DNA from: Verticillium longisporum
Lineage: Eukaryota; Ascomycota; Sordariomycetes; Glomerellales; Plectosphaerellaceae
Direction: 5' to 3'
Length of the DNA stretch: 64,000 bases
NCBI GenBank assembly: GCA_019188255.1
Contig: JAETXT010000006.1
Span: 1,860,001-1,924,000 of the forward strand
The notes below the pieces were generated by a model that saw only the letters and a list, made by a program, of their open reading frames with translations, made no database searches and had not been told where the DNA came from. The translations under genes and the position numbers were made by a program. Below are positions 11,011-22,000 of this stretch, piece after piece (the stretch's first letter is position 1; each line of letters begins with the position of its first letter).

Positions 11011-12999
11011 GTCGCCCTTATCCAAAATATCCCACCTACGTACACCAAACAACAGTCCGCGGCTCAAAGGAGGCCGGACGCCAAGCAAACTCGTGACGCG
11101 CTTATAAGACACGACTTGTAAGTCCACCTAATTTGGAGCTATAGATGAAGTCTAATGATGTGAGGGAACTGATTTGGTGCTAGTAATGAACAGCCATGCG
11201 ATGATGATGCTCTGAGCCTCATAATACCATGTAACCCCCGGAAGCCTTTCGTTATTGGTGGTCAAAAGGCTCTGCCTTCGACTTCATGCAATTGTGTTCC
11301 TGCTGTGCCGCGTCGAATTCGTCGCGGCTGGAACAGGCTGATAAATAACGACCATGTGACGCATATGGTCACATCTGCGGATCCCGAAAGAAGTGCTCTC
11401 TCGGTGTCACCAAGATTTCGCAGCTGCAACTGCACCCAGATGGATAAAAGGTCCAGATACAGCGCTCTAATAGCTTGGGGCTCTATCATGGAGAGCCATA
11501 TCCTACATTCGCGCACCGTCACAATCTTTCAACTGCTGGTTGACCTCCATCATGCGCCAGATCCTGCGCAAGCTTGGTCGCAGCGGCAGCGAGTTTTTCT
11601 ATGCCTAGGCGGGCGGCGGGCCATGGGGACAGACCGAGGATCTTCGTCACGGTCTTTCTCTGTCGACGTGCGCTATTTCTCTCCACGACCAATATCTGCA
11701 CCGAGATGCGTCCAGGGTTCGTTGTTATACATAGCATCAACACCTTCTGCCTCACTCATGATAACAACCTGTGAAAGAGATCCTGCTTTCAAAGGCTGAT
11801 TGTGGTTGATGTGTACGCTCGATGAACCCAGAACCCTGTTGGGCTGTCTATTTGACGAATGATGGAACCAGAACCTTGGTTAACAGGTATGGCTCACTCA
11901 CTCGCGGGATGGACATCGAATGCCAGGCTGTCTGCGCACCTTATTGATGAGTGACTTATGTCCACCCGATTCTCAGACCCAGCGGAATGGGCGGATCTGC
12001 GATTTGGTGTGATTCAACTTAACGAGTGGCGGGGCGGAAGTCCGCGATACTGGGACTGCCCTGGGCTAGGTGATCTGCATCCGAGGAGCCAAACATCCGG
12101 CCCGTTGCAGAAATTTGGTACATATGTCAGTCGCTGTTCATAGCAGCCGAGCAAGGTGTTCAATAGAGCATCCTTCCAGCGTCGTGCCAAGCAGAGGTAT
12201 GAACTACAAGGTGCCCATTGCACTAGTCTGCAAGGCCAAGTCCTGCCTAAGACGTACGACACCAGCGGAGCTCGAGCGCATAAGGCCACATTGTAAAGCT
12301 CAGATATGAAGTTCCGGGTACGGGTCTACAACAATAGTTGGTTTTCCTCCGCATTAGTAGCAGGATCACCCTGCTGAACGCCCAGGGGGTGCCCCTCCCA
12401 CCAAGGATTTCCCCCGCCTCTGATCACCGGTTCCCCGCAACAACTGAATAGCGACGGTTGGAGAAAGCGTCCGGGGTAAACGGCCGAATAACCCCTGCCA
12501 AAGCTTTCATCCGCAAACTAACCGACGGACCAACTTTTTCCTGCAGGCTTGGTGGGTGTAAGTGGGAAGAGGTCCCGCCGCCGACAGCCATGAGTGCGGC
12601 GCGACCCCTCCCCGAACAATCCGCTCCATGGACCAGGGGGTCAGAAACAATACAATCCCAGGGCAGGAGCCCGACCTGCCAGGCCTCGTTGTATCTTCTG
12701 GCCTCTTCGGGGTAATACTCGAGCGAGGCATGTCTCTTTCCTGCCCGCTTGAAGCGTTGGCAGGGGTCGCTCCTTGTACCAACCTTGTACCAAGTTCTAT
12801 ACCTTCGCTCCGGCCTTTTCAGATGCCTCCCAGGAGCAGACGCTTGCCATGAGCAGGCCTGAGGATGTGCTTGTTCCTTTAAAAGAGTCCACGAGCTCGC
12901 AATCATGTTCATCTGAGCTTCACGTATCGCGTTTGCTAGGCCCCCCAGGCTCTCGCTATTATTCATATTCCATCCAAATTGGTAGAGACCAAATTTGGC
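11011..12999. other. Long intergenic region, no supportable gene
   Basis: About 2 kb. The longest open frames (for example 11305-11799 plus and 12424-13050 minus) have compositionally random translations without recognisable motifs. A minus-strand ATG at 11759 opens 28 codons and then stops. The end of the stretch should carry the promoter of the GH106-like gene. Confidence 0.5.
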
Positions 13000-15975
13000 A
13001 TGGCTCTGGTAAGATTTGACATAGCATTGCCCCGATAGTCTGGCAGTCACTGAACCATTACTGTAGTCAACACTGGCGCAGAGCGCCCTCGGCGAGGTCT
13101 ATGGCGCCTTTCAGAACCCTCCGATGCGGGCCCGACCCATGTTCCGCTGGTGGTGGCCTGACGGTCTGGTTGACCTTGAGGAAATAAGGGCCGAGGTGCA
13201 GCAGATGTACGACGCTGGTTTTGGTGGCGCCGAAATCAGCGATGTGCATCGCAGTCGCAACACGCCTATCGACCTTGAAAAGTACGGCTGGGGCACCCAA
13301 CCTTGGATCGACGCTCTCTACGCTGCCGTTTCCGAAGCCGATAAGGTCGGTTTCTACATCGACAATACTGTCGGCCCTACCTATCCCGCTGCCGTACCTG
13401 GTCTATCTCAAGACGACCCGGCAGCATCTCAAGAGGTTGTCCTTGGGCGAGCCGTTGTGACTGGTGGTGAGCGCTACAGTGGTCCTGTACCACCTCCTGG
13501 CCATGCTCCAGAAGGCGATGTCACCAAGGAGACGCTGTTGGCGGTGCACGCCTATAAGGTTGCCGCTGGAAGCAGCCCGACTGCCAACCCTATCGTTCTC
13601 GACCATACGAGCCTGATCAGCTTGTCTTGCTTTGCAGCTAATGGTACCGTCAACTTTACACCGCCTGATGATGGGACCTGGATGATTCTTTCGTGGCACG
13701 AGCGTGGCTCAGGCATGAAGGCAAAGGGCGGCCCTCATAATCACGAAGACGGAGCGGTCATTGATCACTTTTCCTCCGCCGGAATTGGGGCTGTCACCAA
13801 CTTCTGGGACGACAATCTTCTGACGCCTAGGATCAAAGACCTGCTATCCGATATCGGTGGCGCATACTTCGAGGACTCGATCGAACTTGAGTACAATACC
13901 ATCTGGACCCCAGACCTGCGAGAAGAGTTTAAGACCTATCAAGGCTACGACCTCTTTCGCTACCTGCCTGCCATTACCCAAGATGACCAAAAGAACGTGT
14001 TCCGGTTTGCGGACGCCGAGCTGAACCGCGGTGTCATCAATGACTTCTGGGACACTCTGGGTAAGATGTACGTTGACAATCACATTGGTGGCATCAAGCC
14101 GTGGGCGAATGCCATGAACATGAAGTTCCGCGCCCAGGTCTATGGTGTTCCTACGGCCGCTACCACCGCAGCGGGCAAGATCGACATTCCCGAGGGCGAG
14201 TCGCTGGGCTTCAAAAACATGGGGGACTGGCGTGCTCTTGCTGGTGCGGCCAACTTCGCCAATCTCACAATGATCAGCAACGAGGCCGGCGCTCTACTGA
14301 ACCAGCCTTACGCGACAACATGGGATCTCATGATTAAGATTATGAATCCTATCATGACGGCAGGCGTCAACCTCCAAATTTTTCACGGATTCTCCTACAA
14401 GGAAGCGCCTGGTGCGAAGTGGCCTGGTTTTGCAGCCTTCACCCCTTACAGTGGCAACCGTGTGGGTTACTCAGAGTCTTGGGGCCCTCGCATTCCCATG
14501 TGGAAGCATACGCGCGATGTTGCCGATTACTTTGCTCGCACTCAGTCACTTCTCCAACGGGGTTCTCCCAAGCACGATGTCGCCTTCTACTCCCCTAAGG
14601 GCTACATTGCTGCCGGATTCAGCGGACCATGGTACTCCTTGGATGGTGCGCGTCAGGGCTGGAGCATGAATCTTATCGGTCCCGGCCAGTTCGAGGAGCT
14701 GACGGCCTTCGTTGAGAATGGGCTTTTGCACCCCAACGGCCCCGGCTTTTCCGTGCTTGCCTTCGAGGGAGACTCGTTTGCCTCTCGTGCCCCTGTGATC
14801 GAGGTTGCCACCGCTGAGAAGATTCTTGACTTTGCCAAAAGGGGTTGACGGTCGTTGCTGTTGGTAACTGGACCGCACCTCGTGCATTCGGATACAAAGA
14901 GTTTGGCCAGAACGACAAAATCAAGGCTATCTTTGACGAGCTCCTGGCTCTACCCAACGTGTTCAACCCGGCAGACCGCCCCGACATCCCAGCCGCCATG
15001 GCAGAGGCCGGCGTCAAACCTCGTGTGCAGTATGACAACCAACAGCTCTTGAACTATCATCGCGTGGATGGTGATTCCGATCACTACTTCTTCACGGCTA
15101 CTCATACTGATATCTATGAGATTCGTGCCAATATCCGGGTCCAGCCTGTCGAGGCCGATGTCATCATCCCTCGCCGAAGCAGCAAGGGCGTACCCTTTTG
15201 GATGAACCTCTGGACTGGCGAAATTACTCCCGTTGCCAACTATGAAGAGGTTTCTGACACCCAGTTGAAGGTCCACATTAGCCTCTCGGCCTACCAGTCA
15301 GCAATGTTGACTGTCGCGCCTTCTGACACGACCCCCATCCATGCAAGACTTGCCGCCCCGGCGGGTGCCTCGCTCCACCGCACTGAAGCCGGCCTGGTGC
15401 TTCGCTCCAACAAGACGGGCACCTACGATGTTGCTCTCAGTACTGGGAAGTCCGTTTCTGCCCAAATTGACTCTGTAATCCCTGCCCAAGCCCTCGGCAA
15501 CTGGACCCTCGACGTAGAGGACTGGCGCCCTACTGATGATGTCTTCTCCACCGAAACCGTCAAGGTCGACCGCACTTTTTCGCTTGGCGATGGCCCTCTC
15601 GTCGCCTGGCCTGAGATCGAGGGACTCGAAGACTCGGTTGGCATAGGTCGCTACAGCAGCTCCTTCACCCTCGACTCCGAGTGGGATGCCGACGCGGATG
15701 GTGCCGTGCTCGCCATTCCCACCTTCATCGGCTCGCTGCGTATCTTTGTCAATGACGAACGGATTGGTCCCGTTGACCAGATGGGTGTCGAGTTTGACAT
15801 TACTGCGTTTCTGAAAGAAGGAAAGAACAGTGTTGTCATTGAAATGGCGACCAACTTGATCAACAGGATCAGGACAGTGGACCCGGCTGTATACAGTAGC
15901 ATGGGGCGGCAGCAGCATGGCCTCGTGGGAATGATTGAGGTGAAGCCGTACGGCGTCCGAAAGTTAGCCGAGTAG
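13000..15975 (+). CDS. GH106-like alpha-L-rhamnosidase, one apparent frameshift
   Basis: Large glycoside hydrolase expected to release L-rhamnose from plant polysaccharides. The N-terminus carries ALGEVYGAFQNPPM and RARPMFRWWWPDG, followed by VQQMYDAGFGGAEISDVH, the hallmark of GH106-type enzymes. The middle part has SNEAGALLNQPYATTWDLM and IFHGFSYKEAPGAKWPGF. The C-terminus looks like a sugar-binding beta-sandwich (SSSFTLDSEWD to IEVKPYGV). The frame breaks at the G4 run 14841-14844: left of it AEKILDFAKRG, right of it LTVVAVGNWTAPRAFGYKEF. One more base joins them into a protein of about 970 residues. The reading is blocked by TAG just before 13067, so I infer a 58 bp intron (13009-13066) and a three-codon first exon, ATG at 13000. 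The true start is uncertain and no signal peptide is evident. Confidence 0.78.
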
Positions 15976-18039
15976 ACACTCTCAAAAGCTGCAGAAGAAG
16001 AACACTGTCGAGGGACACTATCTCGGTATAATATCAAGATTTCTTATGCAACTTGCTGATGCTCTGCTCAACCTATTCATATTTGACACAAGTCTAAGCT
16101 TTCTGAATCTGCCCGTGAGCGTGTGCGCGACAAATCCCTTACCTCAGGATGCAAACCCTCGCACGCAAACTTCGATTGCCACCTGCCTTTGCAGACTTGC
16201 GGGCCTCGAACTAGGAATCCTCAAACGACTCTTAAGAAAGCAGGGGAACCAAGTTTGGCCTTGTTGCTCGAGTTGTGGAGAGACAGACGAGGAAAGTGGA
16301 AGGGACGGTCAGAAAACGGATGACGGAACAAGGGGGCCCAGGAGGGCTCGAGCGTGGCGTGTGAGCATATGGCGAGAGTCATGCAACATGAGTTCTTGTA
16401 TGATCTTCCCCAAGGGGCCTGAACATCAGAGTTACATTGCCACGAGGTGTGATGGCATTGGACGATCAGCCGCGATCGAAACATCGTGACGGAACAGGTA
16501 TCTCATGTAGTGGGCGTTTGCTCCTTTTCAATTCTAGGGTCAGCGAAGACTTTAACTTGAGTACCTAAGGTAGACAGGCACCACTTTCTCCTGGGGCATG
16601 TCCTAGCTTCATTGACCAAAGGTAGGACCGGATATTTAACCGCCATTGATCGATGGCAACTTAAAGTCGAGTCGTTGCAGGCTACAAGGATTGTTCGACC
16701 GGCTCGGCCCATGTGATAACCGGACGAGGTAATGTCACATGCCGTACCAATAGACAGCAAGAAATACCAGGGTGCCATCCAGATCGAAGACGTCGAGCAT
16801 GATTTTCAACCCCCGAGAAAATGAACTAAGTATCGGGACGGAGGCGGAAGAGCAGGGAACAGCCTTTAGTCGAGGCGCTGCGCTTATCGAGCTCCCAGAG
16901 GTTGATGCGACGATCATCGCAGGCAGCCGTTTCACCATTCTCTTCGGAGACAAACCCGCAAACGGCCTCAAAGTCGGTTGGCCAGTAATTCTTCTAGAAG
17001 ACGACCATACCAGGCAAACCTGCCGTAAAGCAGTGTTTCGATGACACTGCTTTTCGGGCGAGGGCGGAGAGATCATCCTAGATTCGACAACAACAGCGCA
17101 CTTCAGCTCCGCAGACAAGAAACCGCCACCTGTCAGAACAGACCTGTCACCCCTATGCGTGCAAGCCACCAACTGTTCAGGAACAAGGTAGTTGCATTCC
17201 TGAATCCACAGTCGGATCTTCCTTGAGTCGTCTGCCCGAGCTCACAACGTCGCCTCGAGGCCACGCCCCTCGAAACCAAAAATCCCATCTTTCACACAAC
17301 GGTGGCTGTCAAAGTCGAGATCCAAACACTGCCAACGCAAGTGCCAAACAGCGCGACCGTTCACCCAGCCAATACGAATACCCCAGCTCCCAAAGCCTCG
17401 CGCACCATCCGAAATCGAAGAAACAACCCTCTCGGAGGAAATGGTCCAACCAAAGCCCAGAAGGGGAGCCTGCGAAGACGGTCTCGACCCCCCCTAGAAA
17501 CCCTTGCCGTCGGAAACTCGTCTGAAGATCCGCGGGGCGCAGAGCGCTGATCGCCCCTGTCTCCGGCGCAGCGAGCTGCAGAACCACCAGATGTCAGACG
17601 GGGGCCCCCGCTCGAAGCACAAACCCCAGTCAGCTACGCGCTCATCCGAAACATTGGCCCGACTGGCACGCTGACGAAGACGAGGTCGAATTATCACGAG
17701 TCTGACAAGGGACGCCCAGCTCATCGGTGCGCAGCACGGCTGGCGCATCTCAGTTTGCGCTCGTTTTCCAGTCCGCACGACGTGTTTCTGTGACGGGAAA
17801 TGCATCGAGACTCGTCTGAAGGTGTCTGGCCCAGGTTGTCAGGGGGGTTCAAGGCTGACAGGTCAGACCATGGTTGATGGTGCTGGGCGCAATCTCTTGT
17901 ATAAGAAGTGACGAAGACCGGCGATGATGGAGCACATTTAGTTGGGTTCAGATCATAGCCTTTACGACCATTTATTGCGACCACAGTCAGTTTGTCATCA
18001 ACCCTTTTCAGTCAAGAAACCTCCCCTAAATACGCCAAC
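15976..18039. other. Long intergenic region with a small perfect hairpin
   Basis: About 2 kb. No gene is supportable. A perfect 10-base inverted repeat (AAAGCAGTGT and ACACTGCTTT) with a 7-base loop lies at 17027-17053. Opposite strands around 16770-17050 each show a protein-like open frame that cannot be assigned to a family. The right end is the promoter of the secreted-protein gene. Confidence 0.5.
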
Positions 18040-18627
18040 ATGGTCCGTTTCGCCTTCGCCGCAGCGCTGTGTAAGTCACTGACCACCAACTCCCACAAGA
18101 CCACGCCCATCCAAAAAGACCGGCAAGAAACTAACAATCCCCGAGTCGCTGCCACAGTCCTCGCCCTGCCGAGCCCCGTCGTCCCAGACCCCTCAGGCGA
18201 AAAGAACATCGGCAACGGCAACGGCGTCCAGTTCATCGGCGGCGCCTGTCTCTCGAGCGCCGACTGCGCATCTCAGTGCTGCGCCGTCAACGGCGGCAAC
18301 GGCGGCGTCTGCTCCGGCCTCGGCGCACAGTTCCAGGCCGGCAAGCAGGGCTGCGGCTTCGGCGATGGCGGCCAGCAGCCGCAACAGCCCGAGCAGCAGC
18401 AACCCCCACAGCAGCAAGAACCGGGACGGATGGCCCAGCAGCCAGGCGCGGACTCGGGTGCGCCGGGCTCACAGAATGTCGGTACCGGAAACGGCCAGCA
18501 ATTCATCACGGGGCAGTGCACCAGTGACGCCGACTGTGCTTCGGGGTGCTGCGGCAATGGGCTCTGTGCCGCACGCGTCGTGGCCGAGGCAGCAGGCGGT
18601 CCTGGGTGTGGCTTCTCGGGTCGCTGA
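18040..18627 (+). CDS. Small secreted cysteine-rich protein, Bas2-like, two tandem cysteine modules
   Basis: Two exons, 18040-18070 and 18146-18627, with a 75 bp intron (GTAAGT donor, ACTAAC branch, CCGAG acceptor), encode 170 aa. Splicing gives a textbook signal peptide (MVRFAFAAALFAATVLALP), so it is probably exported. The mature part holds two copies of one module: IGNGNGVQFIGGACLSSADC with SQCC, and VGTGNGQQFITGQCTSDADC with SGCC. Each continues with two further Cys and a closing GCGF. A Gln/Pro-rich linker joins them. Single modules of this type are known from biotrophy-associated secreted protein 2 (Bas2) of Magnaporthe and its relatives, which are candidate effectors. The effector role here is inferred, and a general cell-surface role is possible. 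Confidence 0.85.
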   Translation: MVRFAFAAALCKSLTTNSHKTTPIQKDRQETNNPRVAATVLALPSPVVPDPSGEKNIGNGNGVQFIGGACLSSADCASQCCAVNGGNGGVCSGLGAQFQAGKQGCGFGDGGQQPQQPEQQQPPQQQEPGRMAQQPGADSGAPGSQNVGTGNGQQFITGQCTSDADCASGCCGNGLCAARVVAEAAGGPGCGFSGR

Positions 18628-19016
18628 AGCTCTCAAGGTACTTGTTAAACGACACGAACGACTGTTGGATCTCTCCTAGCCTATTTTGTGGCACCTGGCT
18701 GCTTGACGCTGCCTGAAAGGTTTACGTGTTGTCACAGACACGAGAGGATGGTGAACAAAACTTGCATTGGAGGCGTTCAGGGGGGCGACTGGCATCGCCA
18801 TGATTTTGAGGTTCTGCGTTTCATACCAAGGGAAACGTATATGAGCTCGGTCTTCTGTGTATTTGATTGTTAGATGAAAGATATCTCAACTAAAGGGTAT
18901 TCCTGAATGAGCCCTAACTCCGGTCGTCCTGTGTCCCGTCTTTCGTGTGCACCACAATATTCTGAAATCGCAGTACAGATTGCCTTCCGTCATCTCCGTA
19001 GTTCCTGCAATCCGCC
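18628..19016. other. Convergent 3' spacer
   Basis: About 390 bases between the secreted-protein gene (plus) and the ankyrin gene (minus). Both 3' ends must lie here. Nothing else is seen. Confidence 0.6.
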
Positions 19017-22000
19017 TTAATTATTAAGTTCTCCAGCGACGTATCCAATCTGCCGCCGTCCCTGAGGACCAATGCCGGTAAGCTGTCCCGCAAGACCTGT
19101 CTGACTTTCAACCAGTCGCCGTTGTTCTGCAATTCTTCGTGTTGCCCGTTCGTCCTGTTGCCGGTCCATTCTCTCAACATCTTCACGTTCTGCAATGCGA
19201 AGCGCACTCAGTGCCTTAGCATGGTCCACTCGCTCCGTCGCCATGTTCCGTTCCCAGTCAAGCGCTTGAAGGTGTCGTCGCTTATCCAGTTCCATTTCTT
19301 GTCGTGCCTTGAGTGCAGATGCCTCGGCCATGGCCTTCTCGTGTGACGCTTCTGACACGCGCTCGTTCTTTCGCCGTCGCATGGCCGCTGCGAAGACTTC
19401 TTCCTCTGCGCGTGCCCTATCACCCATAGCTTCCATTTCTTCGCTGTGCGCCCGTTTACGGCGCGCATCTTCGAGTTCGGCTTGGTTCGCCCAGATTTGT
19501 GCTTGCACAGCCGCGAGTTCCTTGGAGCGAGCAATGCTCACCTCGTAGTCCTCTTGCTCACTCGCCAGCCGGCTAAGGCGGGCTCGGCGTTCCCGTTCCT
19601 GGAGCGCCACGTCATCTGGGAGGCCTATGGCATCGTCCGGCTGCGGCCCTCGATTGGCAAAGAAGACGTCTTCGCACCGGTTGGCACGCAGTAGGCGCAG
19701 AAGTTGCTCGTTGACATCAGCCTTGGGTAAAACTTTAGCAACGTACATGGTGGGGAGTACGTGTACACCCCATCCCTGTATAGATTGAATTTCTTGTTGA
19801 CCAACTTCCACATGCCCACTTTGAGGAGCAGCCTGGTCATAGCCACAGGATCGCTCGACTCCAAGGCAAGATGAAGTAAGGACTTGCCGCTGCACTTGAC
19901 AGAAATGTCAGAGCCCTTGTCGAGCAGAAAGTTCATAACCTTTTCAATCTGTTTTTCGCGGGCAGCAGTCATCTCGCCAGACATGGCTCCATGAAGACAC
20001 ATTTCGCCCAAGGCACTCCGTCCGTCGTGCAGATGACTGGGAAAGTCTGGATCGTGGCCATACTCGACAAGCACTTGGACAGCTGCTAGGTTGAGCTTGC
20101 GAGCAGCATTCTGAAGGGATCCGTCGTTTCTGGACGCGCCAGCAGCGAGTAGGTTGGACATCATAGTGATGGCCACGTCGCCTCCAATGTCTGACGCCAG
20201 TGACAGTGGCGTATTACCCTTTGCGTCCGTGACGTCGACATCGGCATCCTTCAGAAGAAGTTCCTTCGTGACATCAGGTCGTCTTGCATGGATCGCCAGC
20301 ATCAGCGGCGTCAGACGCGAGTGTCGAGTCTCAAAGTTGACCTTGGCCCCAGAATCTAGAAGAAGCTGGATAATGTTGCTGCTGACCTTTTTTTGCGGTT
20401 GAATAAGTGCCCAAGTGAGAAGTGTTACTGTTTCTTCTTCCTCAATCTCAGGCATGACCCGACTAACGGTTGTCTGGTCGTGGTAGAAGCCAGCATCCAG
20501 CAAAGCCTTCATAATCCTAAAGGACCGTGGGAACCTGGCGAGCGCGAGAAACAGAACTGGTGGCGAGTCCGAAAGCGAGTACATAACATCCAGTCGTGTC
20601 TCTCCGTTGCTGTACTCTGTATAGACTTGAATGAGTTGCAGGGCCTCGTCTTCGGACAGTTGCTGGTCAAATATGTGATGGAAAGCCCTCGAAAGCGACT
20701 CTGTCTTGGGGTGCTTCTCTAGAAGGCGCTGTACGAGCCTAATGTTGTTTGTAGAGGTTGCCGACTCTAGAAGCTTTCCGTCTTCATGGTCGACATCCAC
20801 GTCATTCTCCAACAGTAAGTCCATGAAACGGCCTCCGAGATCTGGACTCTGGGGCACCATGTTGATGACGAGACCCAAGACATTTGTCAAACCCGCTCCC
20901 TGGGCTCCCTTTAGTATCAAGGCTTGGAGAACCAGGAAGCCTCTGTCGCTAAACCACATGGCTGCGTTGTCCTTGGTGAAGCTCTGCACAACCGTCGAAT
21001 TTAAGGCATCGGTCGTAACTGTTGCCTCGAGTAATAGTCGCACAACCGACGGCAAAGCTCTATGTGCGGCATCAACTAGTGTCTTAGCCCCCTTCACGTT
21101 TGGGGTTGCGCCATGGGCCACAAGAACTTCGATGGCCTTTTCATCGATCGCCTCATCATTTACGGCCTTATTCAGGCAGATATGAAGCTCCTCGCAGACG
21201 GGAAGTCCGGCTTTGAAAAGCATGTCAAGCACCATCAAGCGCGAGCTTCTGCTTAGCTTCCAGGCAGCGTTGAGTGCTCTGATCAGGGTAACGGAGGATG
21301 CCCTTCGTTGCTACGCAGTGTTAGCCAGAAATCGAATTCCGTTATTGAGTCAACTCACTCTGCTTTTCTCGTCGCGACCAACAGCGAGCATTGTCTTCAG
21401 ACTGCCCACATTGGCGCTCCGCGTCGCTGCCCAGACAGCTTCGCCATTGTAATAGTTTGGGTCCGCACCGGCTTGAAGCAAGATCCTTACCAGTTCTTCA
21501 CCCTCGCCACCGAAACGGACTGCAGAGACTAGCTGGACATTGAGAGCGTCCCCACCGACACCACGCGTGAGAAGCGGCTCCAGGACTGCAGCTCGCTTTC
21601 GCAAGTCTCCAACCTCGGTTGCTGCCTGAAACCCCTGTTCTAGCGTTGCTCTGCTAGGTTCTCTGCCGGTCAGCAGCATCGCTAAGACATCAGCAGCACC
21701 GGACCGACACGCTTCGATGATGGCTTGGTCGTCAACACCTACACCATGGTTGATCAAGATGTTTCCAAGGACGATGTCTCCGTCGGTCGCCGCAGCTTGC
21801 AATGCTTCTGAAACCGCGTTGCCCGAGGCCCCATGTTTCAAGAGCAGCGTACACAGGAGCGCTCTAGTATCCTTTTTCTGGCATTTGGTGGCCTCGGTGA
21901 AAGCACTGTTGAGGATGGCGGTAGTGTGCTTTCTCTGCAGCACCAGTTCCACAATGTCGGGTCTTTCTCGTCTGACGGCGGCTACAAGAGCCTCTCCATC

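Noticed and set aside
11519..11759. Minus-strand frame beginning MSEAEGVDAMYNNEPWTHLG
   Set aside because: It stops after 28 codons, no splice site gives a convincing continuation, and no family is recognised.
16735..17172. Minus-strand frame with a WD40-like fragment (ACDDRRINLWEL) and an opposing plus-strand frame (VDATIIAGSRFTILFGDK)
   Set aside because: Both strands look protein-like, stops interrupt the WD40 reading, and only one blade-like segment is visible. Not enough to call a gene or relic.
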